A stretch of 64,000 bases of DNA from Riptortus pedestris (taxonomy: Eukaryota; Arthropoda; Insecta; Hemiptera; Alydidae): assembly GCA_019009955.1 (NCBI GenBank), contig CM032228.1, positions 130,889,001 through 130,953,000 on the forward strand, read 5' to 3'. The notes beneath the pieces are model-generated. The model saw only the letters and a list, made by a program, of their open reading frames with translations. It did no database searches and was not told the origin of the DNA. Positions within the stretch are counted from its first letter, which is position 1. Every line of letters begins with the position of its first letter. Both the position numbers and the translations under genes were made by a program. Positions 38,961-51,700 of the stretch are shown here, piece after piece.

Positions 38961-41197
38961 GCTAGATATTACAGCAATCCTAAATACATTTTGTCTATTT
39001 ATTTCAATAGGAGTACAAGAAAGACATGTGGAGTCCGCATCAGATTTTTTTACCTAAAACTAATAACTATTCCGACCAATTTATAAATAAATTTACAGTT
39101 AAACGAAAATATAATTAGATATAAATAAGCTGAAGATTAATTATTTAGTTAATTTATTTATTTTTTTAGTTTGATTATCCTAATGCAGAGTATATAATAC
39201 TCACTCGGAAACTGATTATTAACGGGATAAAACTCTCACCAGTTTATATATGAACATCAATATTAAATTTTTGTGGGTTTCATAACTAAAATCCTGTTAA
39301 GAAAAATATTTCTCACTATGTTCCTTTTACTTTGAATTTTAATTAATATATTCAGACTACATTTTTTTTTTTAATACATGAGTTAGTTTTAGGCAGTGCT
39401 ATTTTAAAAGTGAACATATGTCATATTATTAATTCCTTTTCAAATGTATTCTATTAAAAATTTAAATAAATGATAAAACAAGTGGGAAAAAATAGTATTT
39501 TTTAAAATGGTCTTAAGACGTAAAATCAAACTTAGGTAAGATACTATTCTATTTTCTTTTATAGGAATGAGTCTAATAAATGCCTGTTACCAAGTAGACG
39601 AATTATGTCCTATTTATACCTTATTTCAAGTGTATTTATACTTTTAAGTACTTTTAAGTATACGAAGGGAAGAGGAGGATCATACTCAACTATAATACTC
39701 CGAAATCACTATCATATTTTTCTGGACTGAAATGACTTTCCAGGCTTTTCACAAATTTAACAAAACATTTTCATTCTACTGGCAAAATGAAACGCTGATG
39801 GAAGGATAGAGTAGGTAATATACAATGGCGAGACGAAACACAGACCTGATTGTTTTTCACTGCATAATTAATGCCCACTTGTTTTAGTGCTCTTCGCGAA
39901 CAGTGTTCTCTACCTAGTTTAACATAGTTTTCTCAAAAAGTTCTGACCTCTTTTAGGAATTTGATTTGAAAATCGTAGATGGATAAATTGTCTTCCCTTT
40001 TGTATCATCCACAATCTTCCCTTGATGATGATTTTCTGAATACTTAATTCTGAACAAATGTGAGTAGCAATCATCTCCCAGCCAAAAAAAAAAAAATGGA
40101 ATATTACTTAATATGTATTTAAACTTAGAGTTGTTTCAGGGGTTTTATGTTTGAGGTTTTTTTAAAATCCGTTTTTTGTATTTTACAATTTATCTTTACC
40201 ACCCAGAGTTTTCATAGACAAAGGTATTTGTTTCATATTTTGTACAAAATTAGATAATGTTAATTGAGAAGTTTTTCCTTGTTTGTCCTTCTCTGGTTCC
40301 TTTCTAATGGGTTCATTTTAATTTATATTATGGTGGCAGCGCCAACAGAAATAAGATAACGAACTTTTAGAAGAATATTCGAAAAAGATTAAAAATTAGT
40401 TACTCTTCAAAATTTAAATTAGTAGGGACTTGAGGAATTGATAAATTAAGTTTAAGGTGCTAAAGTTATTCATTCTCTCCGAAATAAATACATTTTGCTG
40501 TAAGTAGAGCAACCTCACTAGTTTTAAAAATAGCTGGAAACGTGATCTATGCACCAATATAAACTGCTCTATTCTTGGCCTATTGCTAACTTATATATCG
40601 TCTATTGTTCCTTTCAACTTCTGCTAATAAAATAAATGTTTACAATTTTGTACTGAAGAAAAAGCGCTGATAAAGCACCAGAGTATGGATTTTTTAGCCG
40701 GTTATCGCACCAACACATTAACTCTCCGACGTGTTAATGTGTTGCGGACTAACACGTCTTGGTGGAACTTGGTGGATCTCCGAATCTTGGAACTTTTTAC
40801 TTGCTTCAAAATGTTGAATGAATGCTGCGAGTTAAGAATAAAATTTATAAAACTGAAATATATTGAGTATCTATGACAGAATCACTTTAGTATTAAGTTG
40901 ACGCAGTATCAATATTTAAACGCATTATACAAAGTTTGCGAGTTATGTTTAATTATTAGTGGCACACCGTTCAAATTAAATCGAAAATAAGTTTTGATTT
41001 TACATAATATGAATGAACTGTGAATAAGCAATAATCTAATTGGACTGAATTTCTCTTTTGAAGTAATCATAAATGTTTATTTCAATTATTTTAGTATTAT
41101 ATATTTAATCTAATTGTATATTCTAGAAAATTAGTCTAAATATAATGCATATATATGTAAATAATTTTAACAATTCTATACTGTATTACATATGCAA
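38961..41197. other. No gene recognised
   Basis: AT-rich apart from the stem-loops at 40711-40757. Confidence 0.55.
40711..40757. repeat. Overlapping stem-loops
   Basis: A perfect 12-bp stem (40711-40722 with 40733-40744, loop 10) overlaps a second stem (ACGTGTTA at 40729-40736 with TAACACGT at 40750-40757). The two cannot form together. No gene is nearby. Confidence 0.6.
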
Positions 41198-41292
41198 ATC
41201 TCACCCTGGACAGAAAAGGGTGGTAACCTGTTGATAATCCGTCCTAATTAGCCTGAGTTGCAAAAAGTGGACATTGATAAATAATAATAATG
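41198..41292 (+). mobile_element. SINE tail half
   Basis: CTCACCCTGGACAGAAAAGG, GATAATCCGTCCTAATTAGC, AAAAAGTGGACATTGATAAA and an (AAT)n tail. Confidence 0.7.
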
Positions 41293-41364
41293 TGTAAAAG
41301 AAAGAAAACTATAAATGCACAATTTGAGCATGTTCAAGTACATTAGGATAAGCTAAAAAAACGT

Positions 41365-41567
41365 CCGCCACGCTGCATAAACTAAGTAGATTTCCCTGGT
41401 GCAGGTATGACACACTGGTGATCTCACTTCGCTGTCTTCCCGCTAGTAAGATGCCCATGGAAACAACCAACTGAAATCTATGCCAGACATAAGATGTTTA
41501 GTAACTCAGTTACTAAAGTGAAAACTGTTGAGTATAATAACAAAGATATTTCAAATTTATGATTTTC

Positions 41568-41654
<87 letters not shown>

Positions 41655-41740
41655 TTAAGTGAACATTTTCGTCGCCGCCTAGACGATAGATAAACAGTAG
41701 ATGTATAGATGGACACTTAAATATAATTTTCTCGCAACTC
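41365..41740 (-). mobile_element. HINE-like element, minus strand, with (GA)n and (TA)n tracts
   Basis: The 3' end on the minus strand is GGAAATCTACTTAGTTTATG followed by GCAGCGTGGCGGACG. A (CT)n(TA)n tract spans 41573-41650. The leader-like part (CGATGGACA-like, GACGAAAATG) lies at 41660-41740. The core is mostly replaced. Confidence 0.5.
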
Positions 41741-42260
41741 GAATAGAACCGTAATAGTTGATTTCTCGGAAGACAAATCAGAAGAAACAAACGAACGATA
41801 TGAAATCAAATGAAATAAATTACCATATTACCCACAATTAAAGTCATATGACTCTCTCCATAGCAACAATGGAGAGAATGAATATAGTTTAACATTCAAT
41901 TGGCAACACACAAATTTTTGTAGTAGTAATTTATTAATGGGGTTCGTATAGTAAAGAAATACAAGTTACTTTGCTATTTTAATTATGTCGAAATTATACT
42001 GAAGTAATTTTTTAAAAAAAATAAATAGATCCTTCATTCTCAGTAAGGTTTACAAAACGAAATAAAATACAGTAAAACCTTATAAACTTTCTCAAATTTA
42101 AATCATTCATAAAAAAGCATGGCGTTTGATGTTTACGGTTGTCTGATTTAATTTTGTTATCTTTATCATGCACACATTTAACAATAGCAAATACGTAAGT
42201 AATGTTTTATGACAAAAATGATTTAAAACCGTCTGTCTAATGTGACTTTTATTTTGGCAG

Positions 42261-42420
42261 GGTCTTGTTTGTTCTCGTGTGGTAGTGTACTAACCCAAAC
42301 TCCAGGATGGACGCGATCAAGAAGAAGATGCAGGCCATGAAGATGGAGAAGGATTCCGCCATGGACAAGGCGGATACCTGTGAGGCCCAAGCTAAAGATG
42401 CCAATTCCAAAGCGGATAAG
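42261..42420 (+). CDS. Tm2: Tropomyosin exon 1 (5' UTR end plus residues 1-38)
   Basis: The ATG is at 42307 and the coding part ends at 42420 before the donor GTAAAA. It encodes [20 protein letters not shown] and then 18 further residues ending in ADK. The start is fixed by the invariant tropomyosin N-terminus, which forms the head-to-tail overlap. A pyrimidine-rich acceptor (ATTTTGGCAG, ending at 42260) lies 46 bp before the ATG, so the leader is probably spliced from an untranslated exon further upstream. The exon ends in phase 0. Confidence 0.95.
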
Positions 42421-42894
42421 GTAAAATCATTGTTTATTTGCTATTACCAATATTATCAATGCATTTGTGAGTCACTTGAAATTAAATTGAAAATAGTGGT
42501 ATTAATAAATTAGTATGTCGTCTGCATAAATATTGTTATTTAATCATGTCATCACGGTAAACATTTATATTTCCCCCCTTATCATTTTTTTTTCATTAAT
42601 AAAAATACATTGTTGTTCATAAAGTGTTAAGCTAGTTCAAAACAAACCTACCTGTTTAACAAAATACAGATTCATTAGGATATTTATTTATTAACTTTTA
42701 TTAATTTATTAACTATGTTACTTACTATGGTAGATCATGGAAGATGTCCGGGACCTGCAGAAGAAGCTGGCCCAGGTCGAAGCTGACCTCGAGAGGAACA
42801 AGCGAGAACTCGAGCAGGCCAACAAGGACCTTGAGGAGAAGGAAAAGGCACTCACCAACGTAAGCACTAAATATGTTTTAAATAGATTCTAAAG

Positions 42895-42948
<54 letters not shown>

Positions 42949-43509
42949 AGCGAACCCAACAGATGTTGTCCTGTATTCAAGTGGATTAGGATATTAAATT
43001 TAATAATATTATGTTTTAAAAAAAAAAAGCTACCTTTAATAACACAAAAGACAACTTTTGTGATGTGCACGTTTGCCTAAAAACAATTCAGGCCTCCCTT
43101 ATTTACCCCATTCCCGTTGCAACCTAAAACATTTAATATAGCTTATAATCATGGAAGGATTAATGCCAATTTACATATAGAGTTTTGTTAAGTTCGGTAC
43201 AATCGTTAGTGCTCAATAAAATTGTTATCTCCCATTTTAATTTTTTAGTGTATATCTCGTTTACACTTTGCTATACGACAAAAGTGAAAATTTTAAAAGT
43301 TACTCTAAATAACATAGCATATTTGCCGAGAAACCAATAGGAAACGAAATATCGCTATTTTTGTTTTTTGACCTCCCCAACTCCTACTCCATCTGCCGGG
43401 CTGATTTGTGAATCTAAATCATCCAGGGGGTCACCCAATCGCATAAAAAAAAATTCTTTCAAATCAGTCCAGCCGTTTAGGAGTCCAGTGACATACACAC
43501 GTACAGTAG

Positions 43510-43557
<48 letters not shown>

Positions 43558-45949
43558 ATATATACAAAATAAATGATGAATTTACTAAGAAAAGTTTAAA
43601 GTTATTACAAAGTACGAAATTAAACAGTCAAGAATAAAGTAACAATAACTGAAACAACTTCTTTCGAAGAAGAATGCCTTGAATTTATTGACATCATTTT
43701 TTTATTAATCCAGAAGGATTCAATTCACGTTTATTGAAATGTTAAGTTGCCTGAATTCACAAAACGTATAATATAATGTTACATTTACAAGATAAACTTG
43801 ATGTGAGACAATATGAGTTAATACTGTATTAATCTTTATTTGTCCATTTGGTCTGTTAAATACATATACAGAACAGCAATCATATGACTAAAACAATTAG
43901 GTCTCACTTTACCGTAGGCCCATAAAAACTGATGCCAAGTACCATTTTTGAGATGCTTCCTAATGGCTTCAATTTCCTTAAAACATTTTTTTTTTTTTAT
44001 ATTTCATTAAAATATTAAACTAAAATGTACACCAGTTTCTGATGTACAATCTCAAGAGTGATAAGGTAGACGGATGTTCCTGAAAGTTGGATCATGAGTT
44101 TGCTTCTTCTCAACAACGAATAGATTGTAAGAATGATTCTCCAAAGCCAGCACATTGACAAAAACTTCTCGAATTAACAGACTTCATTCACTAAAAGTGA
44201 ATAATGGTTCAAAAAATTGAATATGAAATACAAACAATAGGGGGTCTCAGGTTAGCCATGTGAGTTAAAGCTTTGACCTTAATCTCACATGGTAAACCTA
44301 GAGTGGCGAGTTCGATTCTCGCCCGGGGAAAGGAAATTATTTAGTGACGAAATTCATTAAATGACATCCTAAGTCCCACCCTGGCTAGAAAAGGGTGGTC
44401 ACCTTTAGATTACTCGTCCCAATTAGCCTTAGTTCCAAAAAGTGGACGTTAATAAATAATAATAATAAAATACAAACACCAAGATATTTACTCTTAGAAA
44501 ACAGAACTTATACATCACTAGACATTTAAGAAAACTCAACGGGATGACCAAAATACAAAACAAAATATTTTGAAACCGACGAACATACCAAGCCCACGCA
44601 CAAACCAAAACACTCACTGCCACCTGGAAAATTTATTCAATCGTATCCATTACTTAATTGCAATCTCCTTCACTGACTGTTCATTACTAATATACAAATC
44701 TCCTGACTTTTTCCTTTCTAGTTTTTGTTGATACTTTTAACTTATTATATTCACAAAATAAAAACACGGTTAATGTGGAAGGGTATAAATACTCATATAT
44801 AATATATAAGGCATATAATAAAATATATTTGAAGGTGTGTAAACGGTGTTGTAGGCCGAGAGTGAGGTTGCCGCCCTCAATAGGAAGGTACAGATGGTTG
44901 AGGAAGATTTGGAAAGGTCTGAAGATAGATCTGCCACTGCCCAACAGAAATTGGCAGAGGCTTCTCACGCCGCCGATGAGGCCTCACGGTGAGTAGAATA
45001 ACACTTTAGTACAATTACCTAACTAAATGTTTGACATGGCTACTTCGTAAGGTATATACTCAAAACTATAAAATAGGGAAAGACGTATGCATTAAATAAT
45101 TAAAATATTTAAAATTATAAAAACAAATTACGGTATCAAAATGCAAGGCAGTATTTTTTAAAAATAAAACCCAAACTTTCAGTCAGAACTTTTATATCAC
45201 AACCCTTGTGCACGTAACCGATTTCAGTTGTACCAATCGAGAAATCAAACATCAGTAAAAAAGAAGACCTATCATCATTTCTAAACCGAAAGCTTTTGAC
45301 AGTTAGAGGACATTGAACTCCTGTTTCTTCTTTACATCAACAAACAAGTTTATAACAGAAAATAGCTTCATTGGGGGCGGGAATATCCAACCCGAAAGTA
45401 GAAAATACCTTGATGACACAGCGAGCTCTAAAAAAAAAAAAAATAAAAAAAAACTAGAGCCAAACGCTATATATATATATACCTCCTTCCTGAAGTAACC
45501 GTAGTAGCAGGAAGGGAGTTTATTAGCCACACGTCCCGACCAACAATTTGTACATAACGTGTGCTTGATACATAACATTTTTTTAAACTATAAATAATAT
45601 AAAATATATGAAAAATAAAATTATTTACAACAGAAAGAAAAACCAAAACAAATTTACGTTTTAATGATGAATAAGTACTTTAACTGTATTTCAGTTTTAA
45701 ATAGTTCAGGTACTTATACATTTCTTCAGCAAATTGTTTTAATTGTTTATTTTGTTTATAAAATAAAAGTATTTCCTCAACAGGCCAATTATCTTATCGG
45801 TATTGTAATTGGGTTTTAAAGTCTTCTCTTTGGTCCGTTAGTAGTCTGCAGTCCTGGAGCAAGTCTGTTCAGTAGTAAAGTCGCAGTAACAGTTTGGTTG
45901 ATCTATTAGGCCAAAATGATTAAAATGAGAGTTTGTTGTTATGAGAGTT

Positions 45950-46019
<70 letters not shown>

Positions 46020-48650
46020 GGAAGTTAGGACATTATACATTATGTTTTATTCTTCAAAAAATAATAATGTAGATGTATTTTATTTATTTATTTAAAACTA
46101 TATTGGGGCTCCGGTTAGTCATGTTAGTTGAAGCGTTGGCCTTATTCTCACATGTTAAACCTAGAGTGGCGAGTTCCATTCCCGCCTGGGCAATATGAAT
46201 TTATTTAGTGACGAACTCATTTCATAAAAAACCCTAACTAGAAAAGGGCGGTAATCTGTAGATAACCCGTCCCAATTAACCAAAGTAGCATAAAGTGGAC
46301 GTGAATTAATAATATAAATAGTATGTTTCTTAGTTGCTGTATTAAACAGTGTACCTAAGACAAAGCACAAATGTGATAATATTGAGTTTGTTGCAGTATG
46401 TGCAAAGTACTGGAAAACAGGGCCCAGCAGGATGAGGAGAGGATGGACCAGCTTACCAACCAGCTGAAGGAAGCCAGGCTCCTTGCTGAAGACGCCGACG
46501 GAAAGTCTGACGAAGTAAGTATTTTATAATTTTTGTATATTTTCATTCTACTGGGAGGTGGCTTGCTATCAATTTTATGCCAGATTGGTATTTCCTCATA
46601 ATGTCAACAAGTAACGGGGGCTCAGGTTAGCCATGTGAGCGTTGACCTTAATCTCACATGGTAAATCTAGAGTGGCGAGTTTAATTCCCGCACGGGCATT
46701 AGGAATTTATTTAGGGACGGAATTCATTAAATAAAATCCATAGTCCCACCCTGGCTAGAAAAGGGTAACCTTCAGATAACCCGTCCCAATTAGCCTTAGT
46801 TACAAAAAGTGGACGTTAATAAATAAATTTAAAAAAAAACAGCAAGTAACGGGTAGAATATCATTATGACCCATTTCCATTATCCATTTCCGAGAAAGGG
46901 TTTTCCCTTTAAAGTAACATTGGAACGGCGCATATAACTGTAGATAAAACAAACAACTCTCCCTTCTCTCAACTAGATCTGAGAAATGTCTTTTTTGATA
47001 AAGATAAATAAATATCATTTCTAGACATTCACTAAAATACTTCTAAAGTCTTCAAACAAACTGTTATTCTTCAATAGAAATTGAAACCTTCCTCAGTTCA
47101 GATAAAAATACTAAATATGGAATAATGTGTATGCAGTCTACTATCATTAACTAGAATACACAAGTTGCAATTTAAAAAGAGAGGCAATGTTATCTTTACT
47201 TTATTATTATGGAAATGTTATCAAAAGCATTTTGTCATGCAATAATAATAAAAAATTAATTAAAGTTGTTTACATAAATTATGGGAAAGTATGAAAAAGA
47301 AATAAAAATAATTTATATTTTTCTTTTTTTGGGTGATCTCACAGAATACCTAAAAAAAGGAAATGATGAAGAAATTTTAAAACTTCTGACTTTCTAAAGA
47401 AAGATAACTTTTTAAAAAACATACATAATGATTTGTTTTTGTATTTTCTTCAATAACCACCTAGCAAGTGAATTATATTATTAATACAACTTCTGAAAAT
47501 TAAATTTTATATATATTGTATATGTGTATTATAATATATTGAAGTTGTGCAAATTGGTTAACAATTAGAATTACTTCAGGTTGCAAGGAAGCTGGCCTTC
47601 GTTGAAGATGAGCTTGAAGTAGCTGAAGATCGCGTCAAATCTGGAGATGCGTATGTACCCCTGTTATTACAGTATATTGTTGTTGGTAATAAACACCAAA
47701 TGTACTAATTGAAGCTATTTTACAGTAAGATCATGGAACTTGAAGAGGAATTGAAGGTCGTCGGTAACAGCTTAAAATCCCTGGAAGTTTCCGAGGAGAA
47801 GGTAACATATTGACTAAATCTTTGTACATAACTGATAAAATGTTTCATTTCCTATAATTTTCGTAAAACAAAAATACACTTAGAAGAGTATATTACAATT
47901 ATTGATTCTGATCTGTATGTCATGTTTAGTGAAGCATAGGAGATGGATTTCGCACACGGTTTTGTTTAAAAAGCAGTTTCAATTCCATGCCTCCATGTCA
48001 ATTTACAATACTGTTTTCACAGCATTCAGATTAATTAAAGTATGAAATTAAATTTTGATTCCAGAAATACGGGTATTAAACTAACCCTCTATAGTGATTC
48101 CTTACTTATGTCAACATAAAACAATACAACATTTTCTCATAATACTAACACAAATGTTGGAATATTTTAGAAGGGACAATAAGATATTTGTTTATTTACC
48201 ACTAGGTGACGACCACCTGGCTATGTTTCAGAAATAAATCATAATATCCATTTCAACTTCAACTAACACCAACATTTTTGAGATAGCAATTAGTTGAAAT
48301 ATTGTTAATTAGCTATTCAAAGAAAATATCAAATGAATTAACAAATGTTGCAATATATTTCATTTAAAAAAATAATAATTATTTAAAACTCCCTTGGCTT
48401 AATGTTATCATTGTCACAAAAAATTAAAATTGAGGCAACACTTTAATTGAATACCATTCGGATTGATATTATAAGCCTGCTCGAAACAAAATACATTTAG
48501 TTTGTTGATTGCAAAACCATTATTTAAAAAATAAAAAATAACCAATGGAAGTAAAATTAATCATAATCTTTTTTTTTCAGGCTAACCAACGAGTGGAGGA
48601 ATACAAACGCCAAATTAAGCAGTTGTCTGTTAAACTGAAGGAGGTAATTA

Positions 48651-48729
<79 letters not shown>

Positions 48730-51700
48730 TGTATATATACATGCTACATATTGGATATATATATTCCATACATACTGTTAAATAATTTAATGAAGATATA
48801 CTTCAATGATAGAATAAAATATATTAATTAAATATTTTTCCAACAGGCCGAGGCCCGCGCTGAGTTCGCGGAAAAGACAGTCAAGAAATTGCAGAAGGAA
48901 GTCGACAGGCTGGAAGGTACAAATTTTCACACTGAACAACAACAATTACAACATACCAAAAACAGTTTTAACATTATAATGACACGTATAATTATCTTTA
49001 CGTGTTCATACTATTAAATTATATAGAAAAGTGAAAGATTGGGCTATTTTATAGACATATATTTCATTCATAATGTTCCGACCCCAAATAGCCATAGTAA
49101 CAAAATGTTACATTAAAAAATAATAAATTCCAATAGTATGAAGACAAATGTATGTTCGTAGCCCAATTTTATAAAGCTTTTTGTTTGTATACCGTTTCTT
49201 TAAGGATTTAAATAGTAATAGGTTAATGATCTCGTGTAAAAATGGTACAACCCACCAAATTGAAGAATCATAATTTTATAAAAATCCATTTTTATACAGT
49301 TCCTTACATTTCGATTCATTTTTATTTTTTAGTCATAAATACAAATATTATATTATACTAATTTAGATATTTTTGATCTACCTCATTGTTGTGTAAATAT
49401 CTCAAAATTAAAATTTTTATCGAAACAACACAACACAACAAAGAATAAATTTACTTTTGCTTTGTTTTTTTTTTGTTTTTTCGTCTTGATTACAATTTTG
49501 TAAATATTATTTTCACTTGACTTTTTATTGGATTTTGACTGATTACAATTTTTCAGCTTTTAATAATCATAATCGACCACAGATGGTTCGATTGAATTTT
49601 CTAATTTTGTTTTCATTGTGCATGCTCATTTTCATTATGTTTATATGATATCGCTTTATGTGTTCGTCTGTACTCATGGGTTTCGCTACTCATTTCTATT
49701 TTGCAGATGCACTCCGAGCTGAAAAGGAAAAGAGCAAACTGATTACAGATGACTTGGATTCAACATTCGCCGAGCTAACAGGCTACTAACAGTCTATCCC
49801 TAGTGACCATTTCACTTACCAGAACCTCTTCCTAAACCTCAGTGCTTTATTAAATATTTTTATCGGATCATTATATCATTTTAATGTACATTAGTGTGTT
49901 TTGCCAATTTTTAATTATATTCAAATGACTTTTTTTAGTCAGTTTTCTTTTTCGTTGGCTTTTGTTTTTTGCTTTACTATAACCCGCCAAATATGAGGGA
50001 GATGACATGTAAAGGAAGATGCATCCTAACAAAATAAGGTATAATATACTTTGAAGCTTATAACTAATAATATATTTTTTTTAACGCTGATAATGAAAAT
50101 CGAAGACTACAACTTGCAGGAGGAAGCTATTTCGCTATTTTATCTATTTGCTTTATGAGATATATTAACAGCTTTTGAATATTGCTTTGAAACAAAAAAA
50201 ACATTGTATAATAGATTCACCAATTACTCGCGTACAACAAGACATTGATATTTTCATTATATTCTATTTGTGTGATTATATTTTTAAAAACTTCTAAATG
50301 CAAGATATGTTAATTCATCATAATAATGAATTTAATAAATTCTTATTCTTTCTATAATCAAAATTGAAAAAGCACACAATTCATAAGACACACATAAGGT
50401 TCAACAAATAATTAACAAATGAGATAACTAAAGCTTTATTTCATAACATACAACATTTTAAAACTCCATAAAAACAATCCTTTTCTTGAGAAATCTTTAA
50501 AAAACAATAAATAGCCTGTTAAAACACTGAATGATAATATACATAAAAATAAATTAAATGTTACACAAATGCTCAATTGAAGTTATCGCTTGATAGAAAA
50601 ATTATCAAAGGTATAATTATCAATTTTCTGCTCATTTTTCCATTCGACTTTGTCGATTCGACTGGAAGGACTTCCTGTTCTAGACAGCCATTCTTTCATC
50701 ATCTTGAAACTGTTCTCTTCCCCTTCAATTACGCCAACAACGGTCCCCTACATAACACGTACAATGACATTTCATGAACATTTTAGGCACTGAGAATTTT
50801 TGTATATACTTACATCATAATGTTTATGCACACTTAATTAAATATAAAGATGTTTAATAATCAAAAATAAATAGAATGCTAATTGAATTAATTCTGTAAT
50901 TCTTAAAGTTCAATTAACAGTTAAAGAGGCAGCTACAATTTGAAATGAAGGCCCTTCATGCACAACACAAATATTAATCATAACTTTGAGCATTTAAAAT
51001 GTCCCCTTTAAACCATTCTATGAATATTAATAAAGTCTGTAAAATAGCATGTAAGCAATAGTAGGATCTTGATCGTTTAAAATAATGCAAAAACATCACC
51101 ATTCATGAGTAAATTATTTATGAAAGTTAATAATTGCAAGAACATTTACCTTGGGAGAATTTTGACACCAGCCTCGCACACCCAGTTTCTTGGCTTGGCC
51201 GTCTGTATATTTCCTGAAAAAAACTCCTTGCACTATTCCAAATACTTCAAAATCTACTCTCCAAATCGCCTGTCCCGATGACATTGCTCTGACTGATGAT
51301 GTAAACAAAAATACTGAAGAAATAATGGAGAAAGCCCCAGATAAGCGTATGACAGGCGGCATATAACCAGACTGTAACCTCAGACCAACAGCTGTGATCA
51401 ATGCCTCTTCGAGTCCCCTCTAAATAGACGGGAGGCACGGGCCTGAAATACGATCCAAGCACATTCTATCCGCAGCCATCTGAACTACGCTAAATATAGA
51501 ACGCTACCATTCTCAGTCAGAAAAATATGAATTGTTCCTTTGGAGAATTTATGGCCCTAAATGTGTTATGCTACTCTGCTATCAGAATTTTACGTAAATG
51601 CTCCCAATTAAGTGATCTCCTAATTTATTATTTAGAAGAGTAATCTTTAATTGTCAATGATGGAAGCCTAACAATAACCTTCCCTTGAAATTTATAATAC

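Noticed and set aside
43355..43637. Frames overlapping on both strands in tropomyosin intron 2
   Set aside because: They lie in the Helitron-like element and its flanking (TA)n.
44240..44330. Possible true tRNA gene at the head of a SINE
   Set aside because: The B box is good, but the rest does not fold as a complete tRNA and the same sequence recurs with the SINE body attached.
51285..51401. 39-residue N-terminal extension of the two-exon acylphosphatase
   Set aside because: Family members start near MSSGQ. The upstream residues are unlike a targeting peptide of this family and may be 5' UTR.
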